In this document: in pieces, positions 13,061 through 13,847 of the stretch | Layout: every line of letters begins with the position of its first letter | How positions within the stretch are numbered: position 1 is the first letter of the stretch | Assembly (NCBI GenBank): GCA_007118555.1 | Contig: SKRJ01000439.1 | Coordinates: 1 to 13,847 of the forward strand | Direction: 5' to 3' | DNA from: Anaerolineae bacterium | GTDB taxonomy: Bacteria > Chloroflexota > Anaerolineae > UBA1429 | DNA length: 13,847 nucleotides | Made by a program: the position numbers and the translations under genes | The notes under the pieces: generated by a model | The model's input: the letters and a program-made list of their open reading frames with translations, nothing else | Database searches by the model: none | Told to the model about the DNA's origin: nothing

Positions 13061-13847
13061 ATGAGCACGCCGAGAACCGGTCGCGACAGGCTGCGCGGCG
13101 CCATCACGGTGGTGGCCTTGGTGCTCCTGGCCGCTGCCGTCATTGACTCGCTGTATACCCAGGTTCGGGGCCCTTGCTGCGAGTACAACATGTTCGTGCA
13201 GCAAGCTGTGGCGTTTCTGCAAGGTCGGCTGGATCTGCCACAGCGCCTGCACGATGTGGCCATCTATGGCGACGCCTACTATATGCCGTTTCCGCCGCTC
13301 CCCGCGCTGCTGTTGGTCCCCGTAGTGGCGGTGCTGGGCGCGCCAGCCACCAACACCGTGATAGGGTCCATCCTCGTCACGGGCCTCTGCATTGTGTTGT
13401 TCCGCCGCGTGCTGGCCAGACTGGGGTTGGCCAGCACCACCGTTACGTACACCCTCCTGGCCTCTTTCCTGGGAACCGTCTACTGGTTCGTGCTCACGTG
13501 GAGCGACATGGTGTGGTTCACGGCTCACATCGTGGCCACGCTGATGCTTTTCCTCGCCCTCGATGAGGCGCTGGGCAAAAAGCGCGCCGCCCTCGTTGGG
13601 CTGTATCTGGGCGGCGCGTTTCTCACGCGACAACTCTCCATCGCCGCGGCGCCGCTCCTGGCCGTGCTGCTCTGGGACGGCACGCAGGACGTACCACCCA
13701 CCACACGGTGGCGCCGCATGGTGCTCTTTGCGGTGCCCATAGGAGCCTGTGGCGCGGCTTATCTGGGGTTCAACGCCTTGCGCTTTGGGAACCCTCTGGA
13801 CACGGGCTATGGACGGCTTGCTCTCCAGGGATTCCTGCGCACAAGAT
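13061..13847 (+). CDS. Polytopic membrane protein, probable GT-C-type glycosyltransferase, 3' end cut off
   Basis: The reading frame is open from ATG 13061 to the window edge (262 residues visible); GGGAGGGG at 13048-13055 is a strong ribosome site. A first membrane helix at about residues 13-31 is followed by a predicted outside loop (E-Y-N-M-F-V-Q-Q-A-V-A-F-L-Q-G-R-L-D-L). Then come Y-Y-M-P-F-P-P-L-P-A-L-L-L near 73-85 and at least five more hydrophobic helices. R-F-G-N-P-L-D-T-G-Y at 241-250 is typical of large bacterial membrane proteins related to the PMT/ArnT group of GT-C glycosyltransferases, which use lipid-linked sugars. The acidic residues usual in the first outside loop are represented only by Glu41 and Asp58, so catalytic status is uncertain. 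It starts 55 nt after carB and may share its transcript. Substrate unknown; a non-catalytic homologue is possible. Confidence 0.65.
   Translation, partial: MSTPRTGRDRLRGAITVVALVLLAAAVIDSLYTQVRGPCCEYNMFVQQAVAFLQGRLDLPQRLHDVAIYGDAYYMPFPPLPALLLVPVVAVLGAPATNTVIGSILVTGLCIVLFRRVLARLGLASTTVTYTLLASFLGTVYWFVLTWSDMVWFTAHIVATLMLFLALDEALGKKRAALVGLYLGGAFLTRQLSIAAAPLLAVLLWDGTQDVPPTTRWRRMVLFAVPIGACGAAYLGFNALRFGNPLDTGYGRLALQGFLRTR

Noticed and set aside
13143..13566. Other-frame open frames within the final membrane-protein gene
   Set aside because: The frame from 13061 has a strong ribosome site, a start ATG and a consistent multi-helix pattern. The others are Arg/Cys/Trp-rich shadows.

Overview
This is a GC-rich bacterial window in which every supported gene reads on the + strand. 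The genes are ordinary chromosomal ones. A short SufC-SufB pair in C-then-B order, small membrane-anchored zinc ribbons, a split ABC exporter and a GT-C-like membrane protein would fit an anaerobic lineage such as Chloroflexota/Anaerolineae. That assignment is inference from gene types, not a marker-based call.

Layout: (1) 1-1555 holds the 3' part of a SufC-type ATPase overlapping a short SufB/SufD-type scaffold, resembling the minimal two-gene Fe-S assembly system (SmsCB type). (2) 1579-2903 is a compact block of small uncharacterised genes built from two tandem paralogous pairs: two membrane-anchored zinc-ribbon proteins, then two small helical proteins. A 32-codon remnant that looks like the start of a third helical-protein copy follows. 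Overlaps and TGATG junctions suggest translational coupling. (3) 2911-7105 is a self-contained transcription unit: a good sigma70-type promoter, a palindrome over the expected +1 (likely MarR operator), a MarR-family regulator, and two half-transporters of a heterodimeric ABC exporter joined by an ATGA overlap. It is closed by a perfect 12-bp-stem terminator. The two ABC subunits carry complementary defects, giving one degenerate and one canonical ATP site.

(4) 7215-9636 encodes a nitronate monooxygenase-like flavoprotein with a Cys-containing C-terminal region, then a DUF368 membrane protein (the family of undecaprenyl-phosphate translocases) with a visible internal repeat. (5) 9691-13005 is carB, the large subunit of carbamoyl-phosphate synthase, full length, behind its own promoter-like sequence. 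Its roughly 80-nt leader contains an intrinsic-terminator-like hairpin just before the Shine-Dalgarno site, overlapped by a perfect palindrome and bracketed by a second inverted repeat. This is the best candidate here for an uncharacterised regulatory element. carA is not adjacent. (6) From 13061 a polytopic membrane protein, probably a GT-C/PMT-like glycosyltransferase, runs off the window end.

No tRNA, rRNA, CRISPR array, insertion sequence or phage gene was recognised. I saw no clear defence or otherwise wholly new system. The most interesting items are the carB leader, the duplicated small-gene block, the MarR operator and the asymmetric exporter.
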